Assembly (NCBI RefSeq): GCF_014203545.1
Contig: NZ_JACHJG010000006.1
Location: 186,001-250,000, forward strand
Direction: 5' to 3'
DNA: 64,000 nt
Source: Streptomyces netropsis
GTDB taxonomy: Bacteria; Actinomycetota; Actinomycetes; Streptomycetales; Streptomycetaceae
Shown here one piece after another: positions 8,202-16,877 of the stretch (position 1 is its first letter; the number at the start of each line of letters is the position of its first letter). Made by a program: the position numbers and the translations under genes. Under the pieces are notes generated by a model, which did not search any database, was not told the origin of the DNA, and saw only the letters and a list, made by a program, of their open reading frames with translations.

Positions 8202-9293
8202 TCAGGCGGAGGCGAATGCCGCTTCGAGCCGCGGAACGAAGTCCACGAGGTCCTGCGCCCAGCAGCCGTAGTTGTGGCCGCCATTGCAACTCTCGCCCCA
8301 GCCGGAGCCGTTGCCGTAGTCCACGTAGTGCGAGGGATATCCGAGGGCGTCCAGGCGTTCCTTGGCGTGTTGGGACGCGGACTGGACCCAGAACTCGGGC
8401 TCGGCGGGGTTGCCGCCGCCGTTGCCGGTGTAGATCGTGACGCCCGTCCCGGCCCGGGCCAGGACGTCCATGTGCGAGACCGGGTCCGCCTCGTTCCAGC
8501 GCCAGTCCGCGTTGAACACCGGGTACGGGGTGCCGAAGACCGCGTCGCTGGACACGGTGGGGCCGAAGTTGAGCGAGCAGGTGGGGCTGGAGGTGCCGCA
8601 GAGCGGCGCACCGATGTTGGTCAGCGTGGCGACGACGGCGGCGCGCATGACGGCATGGTTCCGCGAGAGCTCGTTGCCGCCGGACAGCGTGGCGACCTGG
8701 CTGAACAGGTCCGGGTGCCGCTGGGCGTAGTGCAGGGCACCGAAACCGCCCATCGACAGACCGGCGACGGCCCGCCCCTTCTTCGACGCGGTGGTGCGCA
8801 GGTTCGCCTCGATGAACGGGATCACCTGGCTGACATGGAAGTTCTCCCAGTTCTGCGCACCGGCGGCGGTGCCCTGGTCGAGCCAGTTGCTGTACCAGCC
8901 CCTGCGCCCCCCGTCCGGAATGACCGTGATCATCGACTTGGCAGCGAGGAGGGCCGGATAAGCAAGATTCGGATTGCCCGGATCGTCGGACGCACCGTGC
9001 AGGAAGTACAACACCGGATATCGCTTGCCAGGGTTGGCCGCATAGTCACTCGGCAGCAGGACCCGGATCCGGTGCGCCCCGGCGACCTGAGGCGTGTTCA
9101 CGGTGACCACGAAGTTGGTGGCGGAGCCGGTGGCACCGCCGACCTGGGTCAAACCGAAACCGTCGGCCATGGGCGGCGGCCCCGAGGCGGCATCGGCACG
9201 CGCGGAAGGTGCTCCCGACAGAAGGAGGGCGGCGGCCAGGGCGGCGACTGCTGCCTTCGCGCGCAGGAGCCGGGTGGGCAGGACTGATCTCAT
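8202..9293 (-). CDS. Secreted alpha/beta-hydrolase esterase (esterase D / antigen 85-like)
   Basis: About 363 residues. Start at ATG 9293 with AGGA 7 bases upstream; an in-frame upstream ATG at 9365 lies before a poor site. Signal peptide: basic PTRLLRAKAAV, hydrophobic AALAAALLLSG, ARA|D cleavage. The hydrolase fold shows YPVLYFLHGASDD (oxyanion region), nucleophile elbow GLSMGGFGALH, and a late His in CNGGHNYGCW. This fits the PF00756 esterase family, which includes secreted feruloyl/acetyl esterases and mycolyltransferase-like proteins. Physiological substrate unknown. First gene of the leftward secreted-hydrolase group and divergent from the HTH regulator at 9491. Confidence 0.85.
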   Translation of the reverse strand: MRSVLPTRLLRAKAAVAALAAALLLSGAPSARADAASGPPPMADGFGLTQVGGATGSATNFVVTVNTPQVAGAHRIRVLLPSDYAANPGKRYPVLYFLHGASDDPGNPNLAYPALLAAKSMITVIPDGGRRGWYSNWLDQGTAAGAQNWENFHVSQVIPFIEANLRTTASKKGRAVAGLSMGGFGALHYAQRHPDLFSQVATLSGGNELSRNHAVMRAAVVATLTNIGAPLCGTSSPTCSLNFGPTVSSDAVFGTPYPVFNADWRWNEADPVSHMDVLARAGTGVTIYTGNGGGNPAEPEFWVQSASQHAKERLDALGYPSHYVDYGNGSGWGESCNGGHNYGCWAQDLVDFVPRLEAAFASA

Positions 9294-9394
9294 CAGTTGT
9301 CCTCGGGCTGGGCGGGGGCTGGGTGCCATGGGACTGGTGGTCCAGCCGGACACCGGAAATCTCATCGCAGCACTCTGGGTAACGCCATACTGTG

Positions 9395-9435
9395 CGGGTG
9401 GCGCACCTGCGCCAGCGGCCCAAGTGCGCCACCCG
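9395..9435. promoter_or_regulatory. Perfect 12-bp inverted repeat between divergent esterase and regulator genes
   Basis: CGGGTGGCGCAC at 9395-9406 is repeated as its exact reverse complement at 9424-9435, with a 17-base spacer. It lies in the 197-base divergent gap, about 55 bases before the regulator's GTG and about 100 before the esterase start. It could be an operator for the neighbouring regulator or a leader hairpin in the regulator mRNA. Confidence 0.5.
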
Positions 9436-9490
9436 AGCGGCGGGCTTCCGGAGCCGGTCGGGCCGGCTCCGGTACGGCGAGGGAGATGTC

Positions 9491-10462
9491 GTGCACGACG
9501 TGTTGGACCCGGACTCCGACCGCGGACGGGTCTATCGGTGTCTGGTCAGCCATCCGCGCGTGTCCGTCGGCCAGTTGGCACCCCTGGTCCGACTGAGCGA
9601 GTCCGTCGTCCACGTGGTACTGAAGGAACTCGCCGCCGAGGACATCGTCGTGACGACGGACCTCGAGACCGGGGAAGCCTCCTGGGAGGCGTTACCGCCC
9701 GCGGAGGTCGTCGAGGCGCTGCTCCAGCGCGATGCCGCCCTGCGGACATCGCTGCGTCAGGCCGGGACGGAGCTGGAACGGCTCTACCGTTTCGCCCGGA
9801 AGGACGCCGGGCACTACGGCGCGTTGGACGTCGTCGAGGACCCCGCACGCGTCCTGGCGGTGAGCCGACAGCTTCAGCAGTCGGCGCGCCACCAGATCCG
9901 GGTCATCGACGTACCTCCGTACTCCGGGACGTCCGACCACTACCTCGCGCAGGAAGTGCTGCAGCGCGAGCGCATGGCCGCCGGAGTCGTCTACCGCAGC
10001 ATCTATCACGGATCCGCCTTCGACGACCCCATCGCGTGGCCCAACATGGCGCGCATGATCGAGGCCGGGGAACAGGCACGGACACTGGACGATCCGCCCA
10101 TGAAGCTGGCCATCGGCGACAACGATCTGGCGGTGGTCACCCTCGCCGCCGACGACCACCCCGGTGTCGTCTCCCTCCTGATACGTCCGTCCGGCCTGTT
10201 CCAGGCGCTGTCCAACGTCTTCGAGTCCCTGTGGAGACTTGCCGTCCCGATATCGGCGGCGGGCATCGGCACGCAGATCGACGCCCGGGACCGCCAGATC
10301 CTCACTCTCATGGCCAGCGGTGCCACCGACGACGCGATCGCCAGACACCTGGGCGTGGGCCGTCGCACCGTCGTGCGCCGGGTCTCCGCCCTCCTGGCCA
10401 GGCTGGGCGCCACGACCCGTTTCCAGGCGGGGGTCCAGGCGGCACGGCGCGGCTGGCTCTGA
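9491..10462 (+). CDS. Helix-turn-helix regulator: TrmB-like N-terminus, LuxR-type C-terminus
   Basis: About 323 residues. GTG at 9491 was chosen because GAGGGAGA ends 4 bases upstream; an upstream ATG (9392) would start inside the inverted repeat. Residues 1-55 (GRVYRCLVSHPRVSVGQLAP then ESVVHVVLKELAAEDIV) resemble a winged-helix TrmB domain. The C-terminal 60 residues (DARDRQILTLMASGATDDAI then VGRRTVVRRVSALLARLGA) form a LuxR/GerE helix-turn-helix. The middle looks like the phospholipase-D-like sensor of Streptomyces TrmB/LuxR hybrids. A TTA leucine codon at 9692-9694 could make translation depend on bldA tRNA. It probably controls itself and the divergent esterase group (inference). Confidence 0.8.
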   Translation: MHDVLDPDSDRGRVYRCLVSHPRVSVGQLAPLVRLSESVVHVVLKELAAEDIVVTTDLETGEASWEALPPAEVVEALLQRDAALRTSLRQAGTELERLYRFARKDAGHYGALDVVEDPARVLAVSRQLQQSARHQIRVIDVPPYSGTSDHYLAQEVLQRERMAAGVVYRSIYHGSAFDDPIAWPNMARMIEAGEQARTLDDPPMKLAIGDNDLAVVTLAADDHPGVVSLLIRPSGLFQALSNVFESLWRLAVPISAAGIGTQIDARDRQILTLMASGATDDAIARHLGVGRRTVVRRVSALLARLGATTRFQAGVQAARRGWL

Positions 10463-10501
10463 GGACGTCCCACAGATGTCGGCGCCACAGCCGAGGAGCC
10501 G

Positions 10502-10565
10502 CCCCGCATCACGGAGTTCGGCCGGTAGCGCGACCCTTGCCGTGAAGCCCGGCGCCGATGCGGGG
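10502..10565. promoter_or_regulatory. Long-range inverted repeat upstream of the kinase pair
   Basis: CCCCGCATC (10502-10510) and its reverse complement GATGCGGGG (10557-10565) flank 46 bases in the gap between the HTH regulator and the first kinase gene. It could be a weak terminator or a cruciform. No promoter boxes are convincing here. Confidence 0.25.
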
Positions 10566-10657
10566 TGAGACATCGACCTCATCGCCGCGGTCTGTCAGGC
10601 CATGGTTCAATGCCGTGCGTGATACCGCCCGCATTCCCCGGCAGATTCGAGTAGCGC

Positions 10658-12667
10658 ATGGTCGAGCCTCTACGCCCCGGAGATCCCCGGCGTATTGGCC
10701 CGTATCGGCTGGACGGCCGACTGGGCGCGGGCGGCATGGGACAGGTCTACCTCGGAACGTCGCCGGCCGACCGGAAGGTCGCGGTGAAGCTGATCCGGCG
10801 GGAGCTGGCGGCCGCCCCGCAGTTCCGGGCCCGCTTCGCCCGCGAGGTCGACGCCGCACGACAGGTCGGCGGCTTCCACACCGCACAGGTCGTCGACGCC
10901 GACCCCGACGCCGCAGCCCCCTGGCTGGTCACCGCGTTCATCCCGGGACCCACCCTGCAGCAGGTCGTCACCGAACACGGCCCGCTCGACGCCAAGGCTG
11001 TACTTCGCCTCGGCGCGGGACTCGCCGAAGGGCTCGCCGCCATCCACCGCTGCGGTCTGATCCACCGCGACCTCAAGCCCGGCAACGTCATCGTCGCCGA
11101 CGACGGCCCCCGCATCATCGACTTCGGCGTCGCGCACGCCCCGGGTACCGAGACGATGACCCACACCGGCATGGTCATCGGCACCTACGCCTACATGTCA
11201 CCGGAGCAGATCCGCACCGATCCGGTCTCGCCCGCCGGTGACGTGTTCGCGCTCGGCTCGGTCCTGGCCTTCGCCGCCACCGGGCACAGCCCGTTCGACG
11301 CGACGACCGTGCCGGCCATCATCCACCGGGTCACCAGCGAACCGCCCCGACTCGACGGCCTCGACGGCAGCCTGTACGCCCTGGTCACCGCATGTCTGGC
11401 CAAGGATCCCGCCGATCGCCCGTCCACCGCCGACGTCCTGGCCCGGCTCTCGGTCGTCGGCCCCGGCATCCCGCCCGGTGTCCTTGCCGGCGCCGTGCCC
11501 CCCGTACCCGGCACTCCGCCCGGCATCCCACCCGTCGTCTCCTCCAAGGCGCTCCCCCGGCGCACCCTGCTGCTCGGCGGAATGGCCGCCGCGACCGCGG
11601 TCGCCGTCCCCACGTACGTCCTCTGGCCGCAGTCAGGGAAGAAGAAGTCACCATCGAAGTCCGCTTCGGGTGCCACGCCCTCCTCCACCCCGGACATCAC
11701 CAAGCCGGTCGCGCGCCTCGCCGGCCACACCAGCTCCATAGACTGCCTTGCCTTCGGCCCGGACGGCAGGACCCTCGCCAGCGGCGGCTACGACAACACG
11801 GTGCGGCTGTGGGACGCCGCCACCGGCCGCACCATCACGACGTACAAGGGGCACACCTCGAACGTCATGTCGGTGGCCTACACCCCGGACGGCCAGACGT
11901 TGTTCACCGGCGGCTTCGACCAGACCCTGCGCCGCTGGGACATACGCACCGGCGCGCCGTCGGGCGACGCCACCTCGTACAGCGGTGAGTTCGACAGCGT
12001 CAACTGCCTGGCGTTCAGCCCGGACGGCACGGCCCTCGCCGTGGGCGTCGGCAGCCGGGTCGAGATCGTGAAGCCGTCCACCGGCCGCTCGACCGCCACC
12101 CTCACCGGACACACCGGCAGCATGAACGACGTCGCGTTCAGCCCGGACGGCAAGACCGTGGCCAGCGTGGCCGCCGACACCGGCAGGCACGGCACGATCC
12201 GGCTCTGGGCCGCCGACACCGGCCGCCTGCTCAAGACCTTCACCACCGACTCGGAGAAGAACTTCTCCGCGGTGGTGTTCAGCCCGGACGGCAAGACCGT
12301 CGCCGGTGCCGGACCCGGCGTCCGGCTGTGGGACCTGGCCACCGGACGTCCCACCAAGACACTCACCGACCGCCACTCGTACATCCTCAAGGCGGCGTAC
12401 CGCCCGGGCAGAGCGGTGATCGCGGGTGCCGGCGGGAATCGCGAGCCCGAGGCCCGCGACAACACCGGCAAGACGATCAGCCTCTGGGATCTGTCCACCG
12501 GGCGCGTCACCTCGACCCTGACCGGCACCATGCCGCAATCCAACCTCACCACCTCGGTCTCGGCACTGGCGTTCAGCCCGGACGGCACGACACTGGCGGC
12601 CGCCCTCAACCTGGCCGCGGTGAGCGACGAATCCGCCACGTCGATCCAGCTCTGGAAGCTTCGCTAG
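10658..12667 (+). CDS. Transmembrane Ser/Thr protein kinase with WD40 beta-propeller
   Basis: 669 residues. Hanks-type kinase domain at about 15-265: glycine loop LGAGGMGQVYLG, Lys in VAVKLI, catalytic loop IHRDLKPGNV near 135-144, DFG in IIDFGVAHA, and activation-segment end SPEQI. A Pro-rich linker leads to a membrane segment at about 305-325 (TLLLGGMAAATAVAVPTYVL) preceded by Pro-Arg-Arg. About seven WD40 repeats fill 350-669 (motifs such as LAGHTSSIDCLAFGPDGRTL, NTVRLWD and AFSPDG). The predicted topology is a cytosolic kinase with an outside propeller, a sensor for an unknown ligand. The next gene is a close paralogue. Target proteins are not evident from the neighbourhood. Confidence 0.9.
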   Translation: MVEPLRPGDPRRIGPYRLDGRLGAGGMGQVYLGTSPADRKVAVKLIRRELAAAPQFRARFAREVDAARQVGGFHTAQVVDADPDAAAPWLVTAFIPGPTLQQVVTEHGPLDAKAVLRLGAGLAEGLAAIHRCGLIHRDLKPGNVIVADDGPRIIDFGVAHAPGTETMTHTGMVIGTYAYMSPEQIRTDPVSPAGDVFALGSVLAFAATGHSPFDATTVPAIIHRVTSEPPRLDGLDGSLYALVTACLAKDPADRPSTADVLARLSVVGPGIPPGVLAGAVPPVPGTPPGIPPVVSSKALPRRTLLLGGMAAATAVAVPTYVLWPQSGKKKSPSKSASGATPSSTPDITKPVARLAGHTSSIDCLAFGPDGRTLASGGYDNTVRLWDAATGRTITTYKGHTSNVMSVAYTPDGQTLFTGGFDQTLRRWDIRTGAPSGDATSYSGEFDSVNCLAFSPDGTALAVGVGSRVEIVKPSTGRSTATLTGHTGSMNDVAFSPDGKTVASVAADTGRHGTIRLWAADTGRLLKTFTTDSEKNFSAVVFSPDGKTVAGAGPGVRLWDLATGRPTKTLTDRHSYILKAAYRPGRAVIAGAGGNREPEARDNTGKTISLWDLSTGRVTSTLTGTMPQSNLTTSVSALAFSPDGTTLAAALNLAAVSDESATSIQLWKLR

Positions 12668-12708
12668 CTCCCCGGCGGACACCCCCACCCATCTCACGGA
12701 CGGTACTC

Positions 12709-14712
12709 ATGGACGCGTTGTGGCCCGACGACCCCCAGTGGGTCGGCCCCTATCGGCTGGACGGCCGACTGGGCGCGGGCGGCATGGGACAGGTCTACCT
12801 CGGAACGTCGCCGGGTGGCCGCAAGGTCGCGGTGAAGCTGATCCGGGCGGAGCTGGCGGCCACCCCGCAGTTCCGCACCCGCTTCGCCCGCGAGGTCGAC
12901 GCCGCACGACAGGTCGGCGGCTTCCACACCGCACAGGTCGTCGACGCCGACCCCGACGCCGCAGCCCCCTGGCTGGTCACCGCGTTCATCCCGGGACCCA
13001 CCCTGCGGCAGGTCGTCGCCGAGGACGGCCCGCTGGAACCCGACGCCGTACTTCGCCTCGGCGCGGGACTCGCCGAAGGGCTCGCCGCGATCCACCGCTG
13101 CGGCCTCGTCCACCGCGACCTCAAGCCCGGCAACGTCATCATTGCCGACGACGGCCCCCGCATCATCGACTTCGGCATCGCCCGTGCCGTGGACGCCAGT
13201 TCACTCACCGCCACCGGCGCGATCGTCGGCACGTACTCCTACATGTCGCCGGAGCAGATCCGTGCCGACCGGGCCGGGCCCGCCAGCGACGTGTTCGCGC
13301 TCGGCTCGGTCCTGGCCTTCGCCGCCACCGGCCGCAGCCCGTTCGACGCGCCCACCCTGCTGGCGGTCGTCCAGCGGATCCTGGACGACCCGCCCGCGCT
13401 CGGTGGTCTCGACGGCGAGCTCCGACGCCTCCTGGTCTCCTGCCTGGCCAAGGACCCCGCCGAGCGACCGTCCGTCGCCGGTCTCCCCGCCTGGTTCGCG
13501 AGCGCCCGCGGGGGCGGGGCGGCCGTCCACCCGCCCCGGCCGGAGCAGACGGTGGTCCTGGCCCCGACGCGGCCCGGGACGGTGTCGGAGCCGGGAGCGG
13601 GTGCGCGGATGGGAGCCGTTTCCGATGCGCAGCCGACCGCCGTCGAGGACCGGGCCACGGGCCCGGCCGCCCCCCAGCCGGGCGCGGGCAGGGTGTCGCG
13701 GCGTGCGCTCATCGTCGGCGGCCTGGCTGTCGCCGCGGCCACGGCAGTCGGCGTCCCCCTCCTCCTGCGCAGCCAGGACGGCACCCCGAGTTCTCCCTCC
13801 GACGCTTCACCGCAGAGCGCGAGCTCGAAAGACGTCACCCTCAAAGGCCCCGTGAGCGTGTACGCGCTCGCCTTCGGCCCGGACGGCAGGACGCTGGTCG
13901 CCGCGGGTGGGGAAGGCACGATCTGGCGCTGGGACCTGTCCACCGAGCGCAGCACGACCACGCGCATCGGTGTCGCCGAGTTCATCCAGCCCAACGCGTT
14001 CAGCCGGGACGTCAAGCTCCTGGTCAGGGCGGAGAAGAACAAGGTCCTGCTGTGGGACGTGATCACCGGCCGCACCGTCGGCACCTTCACCGGCATCACG
14101 TCGTACCGACTCCAGGACGGCTTCGTCTCCTCCATGAGCCTCAGCCCGGACGGCAGGACGCTGGCCGCGAGCACCGCCAAGGGACTGTACGTGTGGGACG
14201 TGGGCTCCGGCCGCACCCTCGATATCCACGAGGACTGCAAGAGCGGACCGGCGGTGTTCAGCCCGGACGGCAAACTGCTGGTCAGTGGATACCCCCTCCA
14301 GGTGCGGCAGATGCCGGACGGCCGGATGCTGTACACCCTCGACGAGATCATCAACCCACGAGAAGCGGTGTTCAGCCCGGACGGCCAGATCCTGGCCGTC
14401 GTGCAGCAGAGCAACACGGTGCGGCTCTGGAACACCAGCTCCCGTCAGGACGTCGTCGCGCTCAAGGGGCACAGGAATCAAGTCCACGCGCTCGCGTTCC
14501 ACCCGGGCGGGCGGACGCTGGCCACCGCCGACCAAAGCGGCAGCGTTCGGCTGTGGGACACGGCCACCGGAGCGACCACCGCCACCTTCACCAGCCCCAG
14601 TTCCATCGAAGCGGTGGCGTTCAGCCCTGACGGAAAGACCCTCGCGGCGGGACTCAACGGCGGCACCAGCTACTCCACCCATGACACCGTCCGTCTCTGG
14701 GCGGTGCCTTGA
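12709..14712 (+). CDS. Second Ser/Thr kinase-WD40 protein, tandem paralogue
   Basis: 667 residues with the same architecture as the preceding gene, 41 bases downstream. Kinase domain at about 12-265 (LGAGGMGQVYLG, VHRDLKPGNVIIADDG, IIDFGIARA, MSPEQIRAD), longer linker, membrane segment near 340-362 (RRALIVGGLAVAAATAVGVP), then WD40 repeats to the end (GPDGRTLVAAGG, LSPDGRTLAAS, VFSPDG, ATADQSGSVRLWD). ATG at 12709 starts MDALWPDDPQWVGPYRLDG, parallel to the first kinase; upstream in-frame sequence overlaps the previous gene and is not kinase-like. Long nucleotide stretches of the two kinase domains are identical while the propellers differ, indicating recent duplication or gene conversion. 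Probably cotranscribed. Confidence 0.9.
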   Translation: MDALWPDDPQWVGPYRLDGRLGAGGMGQVYLGTSPGGRKVAVKLIRAELAATPQFRTRFAREVDAARQVGGFHTAQVVDADPDAAAPWLVTAFIPGPTLRQVVAEDGPLEPDAVLRLGAGLAEGLAAIHRCGLVHRDLKPGNVIIADDGPRIIDFGIARAVDASSLTATGAIVGTYSYMSPEQIRADRAGPASDVFALGSVLAFAATGRSPFDAPTLLAVVQRILDDPPALGGLDGELRRLLVSCLAKDPAERPSVAGLPAWFASARGGGAAVHPPRPEQTVVLAPTRPGTVSEPGAGARMGAVSDAQPTAVEDRATGPAAPQPGAGRVSRRALIVGGLAVAAATAVGVPLLLRSQDGTPSSPSDASPQSASSKDVTLKGPVSVYALAFGPDGRTLVAAGGEGTIWRWDLSTERSTTTRIGVAEFIQPNAFSRDVKLLVRAEKNKVLLWDVITGRTVGTFTGITSYRLQDGFVSSMSLSPDGRTLAASTAKGLYVWDVGSGRTLDIHEDCKSGPAVFSPDGKLLVSGYPLQVRQMPDGRMLYTLDEIINPREAVFSPDGQILAVVQQSNTVRLWNTSSRQDVVALKGHRNQVHALAFHPGGRTLATADQSGSVRLWDTATGATTATFTSPSSIEAVAFSPDGKTLAAGLNGGTSYSTHDTVRLWAVP

Positions 14713-14751
14713 GCGCCGGCCACTGGTCTCTTCCCACGTAGAGCGGTTTCG

Positions 14752-15150
14752 TCAGGGCTGGTCGTACCAGGCGAATGCCGCGATCCGCCAGCCCTCCGAG
14801 GTGCGGACGAACTGGATGGTCTTGGTCCCGCCTCCCTCGAACGGCTCGCCGTCCAGGATCCCGGACTTGCGGTACGCGCCGAACCGCGACGCGATATCGC
14901 CCGCGATCTCGGTCCGTTCGGAGGTCTCCCACTCGGAGAACTCGACCAGCCGACCGTCGCTCAGCAGCCGCCGACGAGGCTCGATGAACTCGTCGACGGT
15001 ATAGACCGTGAACTGCGGGCCGGTCATGACGATCACGCCCCCGGGAAGGACCAGCCTGCGGATCCGGGCCACGTCGGCAGCCTTGCCGCTCCGGTTGTCG
15101 AAGGCGCCGAAGAACTCGGCGGTCAACGCGTCGATCTCAACCTTGGACAT
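14752..15150 (-). CDS. SnoaL/NTF2-like (DUF4440-type) small protein
   Basis: 132 residues, start ATG at 15150 (MSKVEIDALTAEFFGAFDN). A helical start, then VIVMTGPQFTVYTVDEFIEP, EFSEWETSERTEIAGDIASR and a C-terminal QFVRTSEGWRIAAFAWYD form the cone-shaped alpha+beta barrel pattern of the NTF2/SnoaL superfamily. Members are often of unknown function or act as small isomerases or cyclases. It converges on the kinase gene and is divergent from the terpene operon, so it may or may not belong to it. No catalytic assignment is possible. Confidence 0.75.
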   Translation of the reverse strand: MSKVEIDALTAEFFGAFDNRSGKAADVARIRRLVLPGGVIVMTGPQFTVYTVDEFIEPRRRLLSDGRLVEFSEWETSERTEIAGDIASRFGAYRKSGILDGEPFEGGGTKTIQFVRTSEGWRIAAFAWYDQP

Positions 15151-15450
15151 GGCGCGACAGTAACACCGAAGGGGCGCCGGACCCCCTCGGTCCCGCCCGG
15201 GCTGCCATGGGTCCACGGCGCGGGTGCGGGAGTTCGGAAAGCCTCACTCCCCATCCGTCACATATGCATCTGGGAAATTCCCTAACTGGCTGGATGTTTC
15301 TCTTGTGCCGCGAGTGGCCAGCGGGTCATGATCCCTGCGCCTGAACGTGATATCCGTCGATAAACACACCCATGAACCGCTAAGAGCCGTGAAACAGCTT
15401 CCGCCTGTCTTCTCCGTGTTTCACCGCATACGCCGAACCCCAGGGGGATC
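15151..15450. promoter_or_regulatory. Intergenic region upstream of the terpene operon, likely promoter
   Basis: No gene is supported in these 300 bases. It is markedly more AT-rich than its surroundings (about 15255-15430), as expected for a promoter. Visible symmetry elements are GGGAAATTCCC near 15272, and an 8-base inverted repeat GTGAAACA (15389-15396) / TGTTTCAC (15417-15424) with 20-base spacing that ends about 27 bases before the ATG, well placed for a repressor. The ribosome site is AGGGGGATC just before 15451. I cannot assign -35/-10 boxes with confidence. Confidence 0.5.
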
Positions 15451-16866
15451 ATGAAATCCCGGATCACGGCCCTCGAGAACTCCGAAGCGGTGGTGGTCGG
15501 AGGGAGCATCGCCGGGCTGCTGACGGCACGGGTCCTCGCCGACCACGTCGCCCGCGTCGTGGTGGTGGAGCAGGACCCATTACCGGAAGGGCCCGTGCCA
15601 CGGCGCGGTGTGCCGCAGTCCACCCATGTGCACGGCCTGGGGGTGCGCGGCCTGCGGACCATCGAGGGACTACTGCCGGGGTTCACGGACGAACTGACCG
15701 GGGCGGGCGCCCCCTTGCTGGACCTCGCCGCGGACCTCGCGATGCGCAATCCCTACGGCTGGGCGGCGGTCTTCCCCTCGGGGCTGGGCTTCGTGTGCGC
15801 CGGCCGTCCCCTGGTGGAGTGGACGGTCCGGCGCATGGTTCGTTCCACGCCCAACATCACCTTCCGTGAGGGGACCCGGGTCACGGGCCTCGTCGGGAAC
15901 GCGACAGCCGTAACCGGTGTCCGGGTGAGAACCCGGGGACGCCCGACCGACGACCGGGTGCCCCTGCCCGCCGACCTCGTCGTCGACGCGACCGGCCGGG
16001 GTTCCGCCGTGGACAACTGGCTGGAGCAACTCGGCTGCACACCACCGCCGAAGGAGATCATCGATCCCCACATCGGCTACGCGAGCCGCCTCTACCGCAT
16101 ACCGGAGGACCACCGGGCGCCGTGGCGATCGTGCTACATCCAGGGCGGCCCGCCCGGCCCGCTCCGCAGCGGTGTCCTGGCCCCCGTGGAAGGCGGACGG
16201 TGGATCGTCACCTTGATCGGCAGCGGCGCGGACCGCCCCACCACCCGGGAACAGGACTTCCTGCCCTACGCCCGCGGCCTGGCCGACCCGCTCATCGCGG
16301 AGGCGATAGCCCACGCGGAGCCGCTGACCGACATCTCGGGCAGCCACGCGACCAGCAACCGCCGTCGGCTGATCCGCCCCGGGGCACGGCAGCCCGGCAA
16401 TCTGCTGCTCACCGGCGACGCCCTGTGCTGCTTCAACCCCGTGTACGGGCAGGGCATGACCGCGGCAGCCCTGGGCGCCGCCCTGCTCGGTGAGTGCCTT
16501 TCCGAACCTGCCGGGCTCCCCGGCCTCTCCGACCGGTACCACCGCCAACTCACCGCCCTCACCAGCACCTTCTGGGACATGGCCGCGACAGCCGACAACC
16601 TGCTGCCCGGCACCGAAGGCACACCACCGACCCGGTCCCAGCGCCTGGCTTCCCGCTACCTGGGCCGGGTACAGGCCGCCGGCACCCGTGACCCCCGGGT
16701 CCATCTGGCCTTTCTCGAGGTTCTCCATTCGTTGCGCCCCCCATCGAGCCTGTTCGCACCCCGCACCGCGATCCGGACCCTGCTCCCCCGGGGCGCGGGG
16801 CGGCCCGTGCCGCAGGCCCGCCCGGCGCTGACAGCGCCCGGCAACACATCGGACCGACTTCGCTGA
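15451..16866 (+). CDS. FAD-dependent monooxygenase/epoxidase of the terpene operon
   Basis: 471 residues. N-terminal FAD-binding Rossmann motif AVVVGGSIAGLLTARVLA (GxGxxG variant GGSIAG) at about 11-28, Glu of VVVEQDPL, a mid DLVVDATGRGS motif near 175, and the second FAD motif GDALCCFNPVYGQGM near 328-342. This is the flavin group A monooxygenase pattern (PHBH/squalene-epoxidase-like), which hydroxylates or epoxidises C=C or aromatic carbons with NAD(P)H and O2. The start ATG has a good site (AGGGGG). A TTA leucine codon is in frame at 15580-15582, suggesting bldA control. First gene of a four-gene operon; the terpene synthase begins 11 bases after its stop. It probably oxidises the terpene scaffold (inference from context). 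Confidence 0.85.
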   Translation: MKSRITALENSEAVVVGGSIAGLLTARVLADHVARVVVVEQDPLPEGPVPRRGVPQSTHVHGLGVRGLRTIEGLLPGFTDELTGAGAPLLDLAADLAMRNPYGWAAVFPSGLGFVCAGRPLVEWTVRRMVRSTPNITFREGTRVTGLVGNATAVTGVRVRTRGRPTDDRVPLPADLVVDATGRGSAVDNWLEQLGCTPPPKEIIDPHIGYASRLYRIPEDHRAPWRSCYIQGGPPGPLRSGVLAPVEGGRWIVTLIGSGADRPTTREQDFLPYARGLADPLIAEAIAHAEPLTDISGSHATSNRRRLIRPGARQPGNLLLTGDALCCFNPVYGQGMTAAALGAALLGECLSEPAGLPGLSDRYHRQLTALTSTFWDMAATADNLLPGTEGTPPTRSQRLASRYLGRVQAAGTRDPRVHLAFLEVLHSLRPPSSLFAPRTAIRTLLPRGAGRPVPQARPALTAPGNTSDRLR

Positions 16867-16877
16867 GGACGTGCGTC

